The notes beneath the pieces are model-generated. The model was given only the letters and a program-made list of their open reading frames with translations, had not been told where the DNA came from and did no database searches. Position numbers and translations under genes: made by a program. A stretch of DNA of 64,000 nt, from contig JAQBSZ010000006.1 in NCBI GenBank assembly GCA_027623555.1, forward strand, positions 80,315 to 144,314, read 5' to 3'. This document shows, in pieces, positions 9,297-17,779 of this stretch. The first letter of the stretch is position 1, and every line of letters starts with the position of its first letter. Source of the DNA: Pseudomonadota bacterium. GTDB taxonomy: Bacteria; Pseudomonadota; Gammaproteobacteria; Pseudomonadales; Pseudohongiellaceae.

Positions 9297-10103
9297 ATGA
9301 TGAAATTTAAAAATCCTTTGCTGATATTTATCCTTTGCTTGTGTGTATTTTCCATTGGAATGGCGCAAGACAATGCACAGAGCGTGCCGATCAGTCGTTA
9401 TACCGCGGTTGAAATTGGAATCACCCTAGAACAATCGTCATTACTTCAAAATGTGGTGGATATTGATATTCCTCCTTCCATCAACATCGTGGGCGAAGGC
9501 ATTTCATATTTACTCGCCCCGTATGGTTTTGCCATTAATACCGACGAACAAAGACCATCCGAACAATCCATTTTACTGATGCAGGTTTTGCCTGAACCCC
9601 ATCGTCATTTAGCGTTAATGACTGTGGTTGACGCCTTGACTGTATTGGGCGGCGAAAGTTTTAAGCCAGTCATTAATCCTGTGACTCGCACAGTGCATTA
9701 TGAATTAAAAGAATCTTATCAACACTATATAACTGAATCGGATATAGAACAGGCTGCATTGAATTGGAGCGAACGAAATCGTCAGATTGAAACGGTGGAC
9801 TTTGAAACACTCCCAGACTCTCCATTAGGTTCTTCTTATATTTACGGACCAATTTTATCCGGGGAGAGTCTAGGCAGTATCACTGAATCCCTTGGCTTAA
9901 ATGGCATGAGCCTGGCACAAAGAATGATTCAGATATTTCAGGAAAACCCCCATGCCTTTAGTGGCGGCAACATGAATGCTTTAGTCATTGGCTCACAGCT
10001 TGCAATACCTGTTCAGACAACCGCTTCGATGACCCCTGCCGAAGCTGCTCAGTTTGTGAGGGATCAATATAGTCAGTGGAGCGAAGGGAGGGTTGGACAG
10101 TGA
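9297..10103 (+). CDS. PilL-like conjugation protein (TIGR03748 type)
   Basis: A 268-residue exported protein that opens the transfer operon. A signal peptide of about 23 residues ends at GMAQ. Residues about 25-145 match the PilL N-terminal region of ICEs, with the hallmark LTVLGGESFKPVINPVTRTV. In these elements PilL belongs to the periplasmic part of the transfer or pilus system. The C-terminal part (YGPILSGESLGSITESLGL, later NALVIGSQLAIP) resembles a LysM/FimV-like module. GGAAAA before ATG 9297 decides the start over an upstream TTG. Its stop overlaps the next gene's GTG. Confidence 0.75.
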   Translation: MMKFKNPLLIFILCLCVFSIGMAQDNAQSVPISRYTAVEIGITLEQSSLLQNVVDIDIPPSINIVGEGISYLLAPYGFAINTDEQRPSEQSILLMQVLPEPHRHLALMTVVDALTVLGGESFKPVINPVTRTVHYELKESYQHYITESDIEQAALNWSERNRQIETVDFETLPDSPLGSSYIYGPILSGESLGSITESLGLNGMSLAQRMIQIFQENPHAFSGGNMNALVIGSQLAIPVQTTASMTPAEAAQFVRDQYSQWSEGRVGQ

Positions 10104-10927
10104 AAGAAGGTGTAATGTTTATTAGTGGCTTGTGTTTATGTCTGTTGAGTGTAAGTGCTGTTGGCGCTACCGGTGACGAGGTGAATACTGCCAGCCAAAC
10201 GTCTATCCGCGAAACCCCCATTACTCGTACGCAAGTGGTGGAAACCCAAGCGGCCTTATGGCGTTTAGATATCAGTGAATATGAGCGCTATCTTGAGTTG
10301 ATGGCAGGGCCATTGGGTAAGTGGAACGATAATCTTGATCCGTTAATGGCATTGGGGATGTTTCCTCAAAATCCGCAGGATGTCAGACGTTATGCCGAGC
10401 TATATGCTCAACAGGAATTTGAATTGACTGAACGAGTGCTCGATTTTCAACAAGCGTACCGAGCAGCCTTTGATCGTTTATACCCTTTTGTTGGGATGTT
10501 AGATCAACGTTTACTTGCCCCCTATTTCGAGAATGAATTATTACAAACGCAATCTCAGGAAGCCGCGCGTCAAGCGCAGCAGATATTTTTAGCCAATGAC
10601 AGATTATTAATTTTTGTGCCGCTTGATTGTGGCAGATGTCTGTCGTCGATCAGCCATTTGATGGGACTACTGGCACAGGTCACCGAGTCCGGTGTGGATG
10701 TCTATATTCGTGAGGCAATTGATGATGACGCCGTGGCACGGTGGGCATTAGAGAATAATATTCAATCACAGTGGGTCGAAGAAGGAGAACTTACCTTAAA
10801 TCGTGATGAAGGTTTGTATCGCGGTCTTGTCAGTCAAACCACTGAAATTAATAGAATTGTCTTGCCTATCTTCCTCAAACGCAGCGATCAGTATTTGCAG
10901 TTAGATCCCAGAAATTTAGGCTTATGA
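10100..10927 (+). CDS. ICE protein, TIGR03759 / PFL_4693 family
   Basis: A 275-residue exported protein. The start is the GTG at 10100, with GGAGG 8 nt upstream and a GTGA overlap with the preceding stop. A signal peptide ends near VGATG. The central block (YLELMAGPLGKWNDNLDPL and the LGMFPQNPQDVRRYAELYAQ stretch) is the family hallmark. The C-terminal half contains PLDCGRC, a pair of cysteines in a thioredoxin-like setting, suggesting a periplasmic redox or disulfide role during assembly, although function in the family is not established. It ends in an ATGA overlap with the transglycosylase. Confidence 0.8.
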   Translation: MKEGVMFISGLCLCLLSVSAVGATGDEVNTASQTSIRETPITRTQVVETQAALWRLDISEYERYLELMAGPLGKWNDNLDPLMALGMFPQNPQDVRRYAELYAQQEFELTERVLDFQQAYRAAFDRLYPFVGMLDQRLLAPYFENELLQTQSQEAARQAQQIFLANDRLLIFVPLDCGRCLSSISHLMGLLAQVTESGVDVYIREAIDDDAVARWALENNIQSQWVEEGELTLNRDEGLYRGLVSQTTEINRIVLPIFLKRSDQYLQLDPRNLGL

Positions 10928-11451
10928 ACCGTCGCCACTTTACGCAATGGCTAGTGGGGATGGCATCGCTGAAAGGCAATGCAGCTTGGGCAGGCATTCC
11001 CTCAGCCTATCAAAGGGTTGGACGTGCCAGGAACGTCCCGGCAGATATTCTTTATGCCGTTGCTATGGCAGAAAGTGGTAGCCGGTATCAGCAATCCCAA
11101 CACCCTTGGCCGTGGGCATTAAACATAGCAGGGCAAGGCATATATTGCGCCACGCAGCAAGAGGCTTTGCAAAAAGCACTTGATGCCATCGACTTAGATC
11201 AGTCAATTGATCTTGGCCTTATGCAAGTATCCTGGCATTGGCATCACCAACGATTTCAGCATGTGAGTGAGGCACTTGTTCCTCTTAATAATCTCAATGT
11301 AGGCGCGGTCATTTTACGCGAACAATTTGAGCTCAATGGGAATTGGTGGCAGGCGGTGGGCGCTTATCACGACCCAGGTAAAGATCAGCAATCACTCATT
11401 CAAGCCGAATTTTACCGCCATAAAGTTAAGCAACATTGGGAGCGACTATAA
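10924..11451 (+). CDS. Lytic transglycosylase of the transfer apparatus
   Basis: A 175-residue lysozyme-like protein (SLT-type fold) that would open peptidoglycan for the secretion channel. The catalytic glutamate is in VAMAESG, and the family signature SIDLGLMQVSWHWH follows. A twin-arginine-like or conventional export signal at the N terminus (MNRRHFTQWLVGMASLKG, then AAWA) directs it to the periplasm. It overlaps the previous gene by ATGA and abuts the next one. In PFGI-1-type elements a transglycosylase occupies exactly this position (PFL_4694). Confidence 0.85.
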   Translation: MNRRHFTQWLVGMASLKGNAAWAGIPSAYQRVGRARNVPADILYAVAMAESGSRYQQSQHPWPWALNIAGQGIYCATQQEALQKALDAIDLDQSIDLGLMQVSWHWHHQRFQHVSEALVPLNNLNVGAVILREQFELNGNWWQAVGAYHDPGKDQQSLIQAEFYRHKVKQHWERL

Positions 11452-11946
11452 ATGAAAAAATTCACTGTGTTATTTTCATTGATGGCAGTGTTAACTGTTA
11501 ACACCAGTGAAGCAGTAACCATTATTTATGATTCGGGCAATACCTATTCCATTGCCCCCTATGTACCGGGTCGGGTTGACAGTGAGGTGGTGAGAGTCGC
11601 CCCAAATCAGAATTCTGCTGCATTCCAATTACCTATTGAAACCCCTTCCATGCGCCCTGGCAGAGTAACGTTAACTCCTATGTCTCTTAGGTATTTACAA
11701 CAGCCGCTTTTTTTGGTGGGCAGTGGTCCGGTTTCGCAAACGTGGCTAGAAGACAAAAAACAAGCACTCATAGAGATCAATGCGGTGGGATTATTGATCG
11801 AAGCCAACGACATGGTCGATGTTGAAACGATGTTGTCAATTGCCGGTGACTTACGCTTAGTCCCCGCTTCAGCTCAAGGGTTTGCCGAAAAGTTGGGGTT
11901 GACCTATTACCCGATTTTGCTTTCTAAAGACGGCTGGGAACAATGA
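11452..11946 (+). CDS. ICE protein, TIGR03765 / PFL_4695 family
   Basis: A 164-residue exported protein with a signal peptide ending near SEAVT. The sequence TIIYDSGNTYSIAPYV and the segments SMRPGRV and PLFLVGSGPVSQTWLEDKK are typical of the family. Its biochemical role is unknown; it is a conserved periplasmic component encoded between the transglycosylase and the coupling protein. ATGA-type overlap with TraD suggests translational coupling. Confidence 0.8.
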   Translation: MKKFTVLFSLMAVLTVNTSEAVTIIYDSGNTYSIAPYVPGRVDSEVVRVAPNQNSAAFQLPIETPSMRPGRVTLTPMSLRYLQQPLFLVGSGPVSQTWLEDKKQALIEINAVGLLIEANDMVDVETMLSIAGDLRLVPASAQGFAEKLGLTYYPILLSKDGWEQ

Positions 11947-14009
11947 GCGATAAATATGAAATTGAAGTCTTACTAAGGCCACCGGTGGAACTGGCATCTG
12001 CTGCGGTGTCATTTTGTGCCGCAGGCATAGTCTTTAAAGCCCCTGAAATCTTAATGATGACCCCTTCTGTAGCGTTAATCAGTGGCAGTGCCCTGGTAGT
12101 ACTGGGTTGCTGGCGAGGTCGTCAAGGATGGAAAATTCTGCGTTATCAACGTCACCTTAAAAGCAGTCCACGTTATGCCATGTCATCGAAGAACATTCCA
12201 GTGAGTCAACGAGTCTTGTTTTTAGGCAGGGGGTTTCGTTGGAATCAAACTCACACCGAACGACTCTACGCAGCCCGTGATAAACACTCAGCACAATACC
12301 TGCGAATTAATCGACTTACTCAATGGATTCGACGCATGGAAGTGATGTGTGAAAACACGCCTTTCATTAGAATAATTTTTCGTTTCACGGCAATTGATTC
12401 CGTCTTGAACCCCGTGCGCCCCGCGCCTCCTGTAGGCGGTGATCCGGTCATCCATGGAGTGGGGTTTGGGGCGGAAACCAACGCGACCATGCCTTTAGTG
12501 GATCGCGTGGGACATTTAGTGGTAGTTGCAAGAACGCGCCATGGCAAGACTCGGCTGGCAGAAATTCTCACCACACAAGATATTCACCGGGGGAATAACT
12601 GTGTGATCGTGCTTGATCCAAAAGGGGATGCTGAATATCTAAAACGCATTTTTATTGAAACTAAACGGGCTGGGAGAAAGCTCATTGTGTTTCATTTGGG
12701 CTATCCACAATTGAGCGCTTCGTATAATGCGATTGGGTCTTTTTCCAGCATTACTGAAGTGGCCAGTCGTATTGCCAGTCAACTCTCTGGCGAAGGGGAT
12801 GCGGCGGCGTTTAGAGAATTTGTCTGGCTGTTTGTCAATATTATTGCGGTGGCCATTGCCGGTTTAAATGAAACCCCTGACTTTCAAAAGATCAGGCGCT
12901 ATATGTCTGATATCGACCCTTTGCTCATCGCCTATGGGCACCATTGGCTTGAGGAAAACGGTAATGAAGATTGGCAAGAAGAGCTTAAAAAAGTACGAAG
13001 CGAGGTGCATATTAAAACGGTGCCTAGGGGTGAACAGGGTAAACACCCTGATGCCATTGCACTGGTGAGATACCTCAAAACCCAGGGGGAATTGGATCAA
13101 GTCTTGGAAGGTTTGGTATCGGTCTTTCGTTATGAGAGAGAGTATTTCCAAAAAATAACCATTGCAGTGAAGCCCTTTTTAGAAAAACTGACCACGGGCA
13201 ATATAGCGTCGATTTTATCGCCCAATCCTGTTGATCATGAAAATTCTAATAATCGCCTTGAATGGGGAGACGCTATACGTGATGAAGCGGTGGTGTACGT
13301 GGGCTTGGATGCGTTAACTAATCCTGAAGTTGCCAGCGCCGTTGGCGCGTCAATGTTTAGCGACCTGACTAGTTTAGCCGGACATATTTACAAGTACGGG
13401 ATTGAAAAGCCAGGACAACAATCAACCCACAGAACTAAGCGTCAACCAGCCATCATTATTCATGGGGATGAATTCTCTGATTTGATCGGGCCACAGTTTA
13501 AAACCTTAATCAATAAAAGTGGGGGGGCCGGGTATGAGTTGAACTTATACACGCAAACCTGGAGTGATCCCATTGCCGAACTGGGCAGTGAAGCCAAGGC
13601 CGGTCAGATTGCAGGCAACATCGGTACGATGATCATTATGGGGGTTAAAGAAATATCCACCTGTGAAATGTTCACCAAGCAATTACCTGAAGTATCAGTT
13701 AGCGAGATTATGGCGGTATCAGGAGTCACCGATACGCCTGCCAGTGATGGCAGTTTTGGCTTTACCTCAAACAATCAAGATCGTATCAGTATTAGTCGAG
13801 TGCCAATGATTGCACCGGCTGATGTGATTGCATTACCTAAAGGGCAGGCCTTTGTCCTGCTCAAAGGCAGTGAGTTATGGAAAATCCGCATCCCTTTGCC
13901 GTCAAAAACTGATGATGAAGCTTTACCCGATGACCTTGGCGCGATGCTCAATGCAATGCGCAAGAATTATAGCTCGGTTATTGATTGGCAATCCTATCAT
14001 CGGCGGTAA
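11943..14009 (+). CDS. traD: Conjugative coupling ATPase TraD (TIGR03743)
   Basis: A 688-residue type IV coupling protein that links the relaxosome to the secretion channel and pumps DNA. Two hydrophobic segments near residues 15-60 anchor it in the inner membrane. The nucleotide site has ARTRHGKTR at 196-204 (Walker A variant usual in this subfamily) and HGDEFSDL at 507 (Walker B), and LYTQTWSDP further on. Length and gene position agree with SXT/PFGI-1-class TraD. It is intact and in frame throughout. Confidence 0.9.
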   Translation: MSDKYEIEVLLRPPVELASAAVSFCAAGIVFKAPEILMMTPSVALISGSALVVLGCWRGRQGWKILRYQRHLKSSPRYAMSSKNIPVSQRVLFLGRGFRWNQTHTERLYAARDKHSAQYLRINRLTQWIRRMEVMCENTPFIRIIFRFTAIDSVLNPVRPAPPVGGDPVIHGVGFGAETNATMPLVDRVGHLVVVARTRHGKTRLAEILTTQDIHRGNNCVIVLDPKGDAEYLKRIFIETKRAGRKLIVFHLGYPQLSASYNAIGSFSSITEVASRIASQLSGEGDAAAFREFVWLFVNIIAVAIAGLNETPDFQKIRRYMSDIDPLLIAYGHHWLEENGNEDWQEELKKVRSEVHIKTVPRGEQGKHPDAIALVRYLKTQGELDQVLEGLVSVFRYEREYFQKITIAVKPFLEKLTTGNIASILSPNPVDHENSNNRLEWGDAIRDEAVVYVGLDALTNPEVASAVGASMFSDLTSLAGHIYKYGIEKPGQQSTHRTKRQPAIIIHGDEFSDLIGPQFKTLINKSGGAGYELNLYTQTWSDPIAELGSEAKAGQIAGNIGTMIIMGVKEISTCEMFTKQLPEVSVSEIMAVSGVTDTPASDGSFGFTSNNQDRISISRVPMIAPADVIALPKGQAFVLLKGSELWKIRIPLPSKTDDEALPDDLGAMLNAMRKNYSSVIDWQSYHRR

Positions 14010-14014
14010 CGGTT

Positions 14015-14743
14015 ATGACGAGCAAGCAAGACTATCAGGCACCAAAGAGAAAAGAGCCAGGGTTTATTGGCAACAGTTTTTCTGTGTTGGTGCAATTTAT
14101 CACCTGGCTGGTAATCAGTTTGATTGTGTCGATTGGCATTGAGTGGATTGGGATGACATTTTACTGGACAGAACAGGGATCGAATCATGCCAAGGGTGTA
14201 TTGGTAGCCGATCAAGCCTACCTGAACCAACAGTTAGTGGATAAAACTATGCCTATTAAAGCCTGGGTTATCCAATGGACAGCCATGGGAGTTGACTGGA
14301 TCGGTAATCTGGATTGGTTAAAACCGAATGGGAATCACACTGAAGATTATTCTAATGGCGTTCTCACCAATTTGACTGAGTGGGCAAATGACTTACGCAT
14401 TCAACACAAAGATAAACTTCAGGCCGGAGAATATGTCAGCCAGACATTTGTGACTCGTTTGGGGCTGATTGCTTTTTCATTACCTATATTTGTAGTGGCA
14501 ATGTGGGTGGGGGCAATGGACGGATTAATTGAACGGGATTTACGTCGATGGGGCGGCGGTAGAGAAAGCTCCAATGTCTTTTCCCTTGCCAAAAATGCCA
14601 TTACTCCGATTTTTGTATTGGCCTGCGTCATTTACATCAGTCTGCCTGTGAGCCTAGACCCGGTAGTAATTATTTTACCCTTTGCCGTATTGGTGGGCTT
14701 ATCCATGCGTATTACGTTTGAACGATTAAAGAAATATTTTTAA
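14015..14743 (+). CDS. ICE membrane protein, TIGR03747 / PFL_4697 family
   Basis: A 242-residue protein with hydrophobic segments near residues 30-48, 145-165 and 190-225. The motif GAMDGLIERDLRRWGGGRESS is the family hallmark (DUF4400-like). It follows TraD by 5 nt; the ATG at 14015 is chosen because the longer frame would start inside traD with no ribosome binding site. Such proteins are always found just after traD in this ICE class and may assist the coupling protein. Confidence 0.8.
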   Translation: MTSKQDYQAPKRKEPGFIGNSFSVLVQFITWLVISLIVSIGIEWIGMTFYWTEQGSNHAKGVLVADQAYLNQQLVDKTMPIKAWVIQWTAMGVDWIGNLDWLKPNGNHTEDYSNGVLTNLTEWANDLRIQHKDKLQAGEYVSQTFVTRLGLIAFSLPIFVVAMWVGAMDGLIERDLRRWGGGRESSNVFSLAKNAITPIFVLACVIYISLPVSLDPVVIILPFAVLVGLSMRITFERLKKYF

Positions 14744-14824
14744 AAATAAACTTACCTGACACAGGGGAAAGTTTTTGGTCAAGTCTGAGATAAAAGTATC
14801 AGATCATTGCGTTAAGAGGGAAAC

Positions 14825-15118
14825 ATGATGAAAAAAACATTAACCGTCCTATTGATATTGTTACTAGGAACAGCGCCTGTGTTTGCTATCACGGATGAAG
14901 AAAGGGCTGCACTACTGCGTGCATCGGCAGAGATATTAATGGTTGAAGCGATAGTGGAAGAAGCCGAGCAGGCAAAGAATGATGAAGACACAAAACCAGT
15001 CCAATACCAGGAAATTAAGAATGATCTAGAAAAAATCAAGCAGGGACTGTTGGATGTGATTAACGACGTCAGACGTGAACCCCGTGCGTTACCGCCAATC
15101 AGCGGAGACTACCAATAA
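14825..15118 (+). CDS. RAQPRD-family ICE protein (TIGR01690)
   Basis: A 97-residue periplasmic protein. The start ATG ATG AAA is preceded by GAGGGAAAC, a good ribosome binding site. Signal peptide through about residue 19 (PVFA), then a helical body (EERAALLRASAEILMVEAIV) and the C-terminal RREPRALPPISGDY, a variant of the RAQPRD signature. Function unknown; found at this place in most MPF-G elements. An 81-nt gap from the previous gene may hold an internal promoter. Confidence 0.8.
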   Translation: MMKKTLTVLLILLLGTAPVFAITDEERAALLRASAEILMVEAIVEEAEQAKNDEDTKPVQYQEIKNDLEKIKQGLLDVINDVRREPRALPPISGDYQ

Positions 15119-15357
15119 TGACAGTTTCAGCGTCTCAAGAAGCGGCGTTTACCTCGGCAACCATTGGTGTGCCGATGAGCAGTTTTAGTAACACGATTTT
15201 AATCCTCTTTTTTTCGATTTTATATTTGTGGGTGTGCTGGGTAATTGTGACGCAATGGAAAGCCTGGACACAGGGCAAGATCAATTTTTATGATTTTTTA
15301 ATGCGCTCGGTACGCTCGGTTTTTTTAACTTTGTTTCTGGGTTTTATTCTTATTTAA
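15118..15357 (+). CDS. Small ICE membrane protein, TIGR03758 / PFL_4701
   Basis: A 79-residue protein overlapping the previous stop by one base. Hydrophobic helices at about 24-45 and 60-78 and an intervening QWKAWTQGKINFYDFLMRSV match the family. Probably a pilin-like or channel subunit of the secretion apparatus; exact role unknown. Confidence 0.75.
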   Translation: MTVSASQEAAFTSATIGVPMSSFSNTILILFFSILYLWVCWVIVTQWKAWTQGKINFYDFLMRSVRSVFLTLFLGFILI

Positions 15358-15496
15358 CTCAAAAGAGAAAATTAGCTAGGACATTAAATAACAAATAATT
15401 CGAGTGCATCGCTCGATCAGTTTTACCCCTCGTTATCCGCTACCAACAGGTTAAGGCAACGATCGACATTTTTCCATTATTTTGTAAGGATGAAAA

Positions 15497-15877
15497 ATGA
15501 AGACCTTAACGTTAGTAGCAGTACGAAAAAAACGAGGACTCGGACTCAGTAGAGTGTATCAAACACTCTGTCTTGGTTTACTCTCAATGGCGGCACAGGC
15601 GCAATTGCCACAACCCGTCAATCCGACCAGTGGAGCACCCAACGGCAACTACCTTGCCTTCATGGAAGGCTGGACTGGTGATGCGGTGGACTACATTGCG
15701 CTGGCAATTTCCGGTGCCGGATTTCTCTGGATAGGCTGGATTTTACTCTCCAAGTTCAATGAAGCGCGCGTCTCAAATGATCCCGATTGGGGATCTGTGG
15801 GATTAACCGCCGTGATTGCGGGCGTGTTGTTGGCCATTGTCTCATTCTTCTTGAATGAAGCTACGGGGATTATCTAG
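15497..15877 (+). CDS. Pilin-like membrane protein, TIGR03745 / PFL_4702
   Basis: A 126-residue protein with a long signal region ending near AAQAQ, followed by two membrane helices (about 66-85 and 100-122) in the VirB2-pilin arrangement. It is the likely major conjugative pilin of this MPF-G system. TAAGGATG precedes the ATG. The preceding 139 bp are non-coding, and the CGAG...CTCG stem near 15402-15418 may be part of a leader or processing site. Confidence 0.75.
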   Translation: MKTLTLVAVRKKRGLGLSRVYQTLCLGLLSMAAQAQLPQPVNPTSGAPNGNYLAFMEGWTGDAVDYIALAISGAGFLWIGWILLSKFNEARVSNDPDWGSVGLTAVIAGVLLAIVSFFLNEATGII

Positions 15878-15879
15878 CC

Positions 15880-16248
15880 ATGAACTTCAATCAAGAATCC
15901 AATGAATTACTCCCGTTACGACTGAATGCAGAGCCGGCGATTTTTCGAGGTTGCAGCGTTTCTGAGTTGATGATGCTGGTCATGATAGGCGGCGCTGTTT
16001 TAGTGCCTAGCAGCATTATTGTGTGCGGATTAATGGGTTACTTGATGATGGGCGTTGGCATTGGATTATTGCTAGTCATTGCTTGTGTGGTGATAGGGGC
16101 GAACGTAATGCAACGAATCAAACGCGGCAGGCCGCTGGGCTTTTACCAGCTCAGATTAAGACTGTGGTTTGATAATTTGCATCTCGTTCGTTCTCCCTAC
16201 ATTCGCGAAAGCCAGGTATGGGACATTGGCAGGAGGATTTGTCGATGA
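15880..16248 (+). CDS. VirB3-like protein, TIGR03750 family
   Basis: A 122-residue inner-membrane protein with two close hydrophobic helices (about 28-48 and 52-72). The N-terminal LPLRLNAEPAIFRGCSVSEL and the C-terminal KRGRPLGFYQLRLRLW are conserved in the family. VirB3-like proteins work with the VirB4/TraC ATPase at the channel base. It overlaps the next gene by ATGA. Confidence 0.8.
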   Translation: MNFNQESNELLPLRLNAEPAIFRGCSVSELMMLVMIGGAVLVPSSIIVCGLMGYLMMGVGIGLLLVIACVVIGANVMQRIKRGRPLGFYQLRLRLWFDNLHLVRSPYIRESQVWDIGRRICR

Positions 16249-16925
16249 ACGCACTGGGCAAAAATAATCAGGCACGGCAGCGGCTCCTGGCTGCCAGTGA
16301 CCATATCCGCAGTTTACGTCTGGTCATCATAGGTTTGGCTGTCATGGTGATAGCACTTTGGTGGCGATCTGGAATATTGCAGGAAACCCGTCGTCTTTAT
16401 ATACCCCCGGATATGACGCAAGGGTTGGTGACCGATTTTGACACAGTGCCAGCACCGACCATTTACACCTTTGGCCTTTACATTTTTCAGCAGTTAAACC
16501 GCTGGAAAAGTGACGGTGAAAAAGACTATCCCCAACAGATATTTACCTTACAAGGATTTTTAACGCCCGGCTGTCGGGCGGCACTGGAGCAGGACATGAA
16601 TCAAAAGCAACGCTTGGGAGAATTACGTCAGCGTGTACGCACTATGCAAGAAATTCTAGGCCAGGCGTATTCACGCCAACGGGTAAAAATTGAAAGCACC
16701 AGCTCCTGGATGATCTGGCTGGATGTCAATGTGGTGGAGTCAATCGGTGGTCATGAAGTGAAAAATGTACTGCTGCGTTATCCCTTGCGTGTGGTGCGTT
16801 TTGATGTGGACAGAGAAATTAACCCCTGGGGATTAGCGATTGCCTGTGACAACGCCATGCGTCCACAACTGCTATCTGATGTCCTTATCGAACAACCTTT
16901 TGTGAGACCTGAGAGGGCATTGTGA
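16245..16925 (+). CDS. ICE protein, TIGR03746 / PFL_4703 family
   Basis: A 226-residue protein anchored by one N-terminal helix (about 22-42) with a periplasmic domain, similar in design to TraE/VirB8-like subunits. AGGAGG 10 nt before ATG 16245 sets the start. The segment LYIPPDMTQG and the WKSDGEKDYPQQIFTLQGFL block are family features. It overlaps the next gene by GTGA. Confidence 0.8.
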   Translation: MNALGKNNQARQRLLAASDHIRSLRLVIIGLAVMVIALWWRSGILQETRRLYIPPDMTQGLVTDFDTVPAPTIYTFGLYIFQQLNRWKSDGEKDYPQQIFTLQGFLTPGCRAALEQDMNQKQRLGELRQRVRTMQEILGQAYSRQRVKIESTSSWMIWLDVNVVESIGGHEVKNVLLRYPLRVVRFDVDREINPWGLAIACDNAMRPQLLSDVLIEQPFVRPERAL

Positions 16926-17779
16926 AAACAACTATTTTAATTTTGATTGGTGTCATGACAATAGGGACAGTCCCTTTGGTGTTGGCACAACCAAGTGCGC
17001 CAGAACGAGTGATATGGAACTCACGCCCTATTCCTGTTCATGTGCAACGTTACCACGAAAGAATTGTGCATTTCCCTGATGAAATTAGGTTTTGGTTGCC
17101 GGATTCCTTGCGATCAAAAGTAAGTGTCATTGCGGCCAATGGCGTGTTGTATATCCGGGCATTGGAGACTTTTCCTAAGTCTAGAATGCGAGTGCAGGGG
17201 CTTAATGACCAACAGATTTTTCTGTTGGATGTGGTGGCTAATGATGTTGCCAGTGTCAATGAGGAATTGATAGTCATGACTGAAGATAGTGTCGTTAATC
17301 TGACTAATAATTTGGCTGCTGAATCTCAAACCCAGGATTGGCGCGTACGATTAACCCGTTATGCCGCGCAAGCACTTTATGCGCCAGAACGATTATTGGT
17401 GGGGGACAATGCTATCCGCCGTGTGCCCTTGGACATCACTCAACCAATTCCTTTAGTGCGTACTGGCGTTATTGAAGCCACGCCAATTGCCTCATGGCGC
17501 GGTGGTGGACTGACAGTAACGGCAGTTAAGTTGCGTAACCTTCAACGACACACTTTGTCGCTAACCTTCGAATCGTCCAATGACAATCAGGCCATTGATC
17601 TGAGCCGAATGATTCGAGGAAACTGGCTGACGATTACGGTGCAGCATGCCTCTTTAGGTCAAATTAATGACAGTAAAGACACAACCACTTTATATTTGGT
17701 ATCGCAGTCTCCCCTTATTGAAAGCCTTGGTTTTCCACTGCCAGACACGGCATTAAGCGTGGAGAACAACGGTGGCTGA
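16922..17779 (+). CDS. ICE protein, TIGR03749 / PFL_4704 family (TraK-like)
   Basis: A 285-residue exported protein with GTG start overlapping the previous stop. The signal peptide ends near VLAQ. The body begins PERVIWNSRPIPVHV and is rich in predicted strands, consistent with a TraK/VirB9-like outer-membrane-complex component. The C-terminal region LTVTAVKLRNLQ is typical of the family. It overlaps the following gene by 8 nt. Confidence 0.8.
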   Translation: MKTTILILIGVMTIGTVPLVLAQPSAPERVIWNSRPIPVHVQRYHERIVHFPDEIRFWLPDSLRSKVSVIAANGVLYIRALETFPKSRMRVQGLNDQQIFLLDVVANDVASVNEELIVMTEDSVVNLTNNLAAESQTQDWRVRLTRYAAQALYAPERLLVGDNAIRRVPLDITQPIPLVRTGVIEATPIASWRGGGLTVTAVKLRNLQRHTLSLTFESSNDNQAIDLSRMIRGNWLTITVQHASLGQINDSKDTTTLYLVSQSPLIESLGFPLPDTALSVENNGG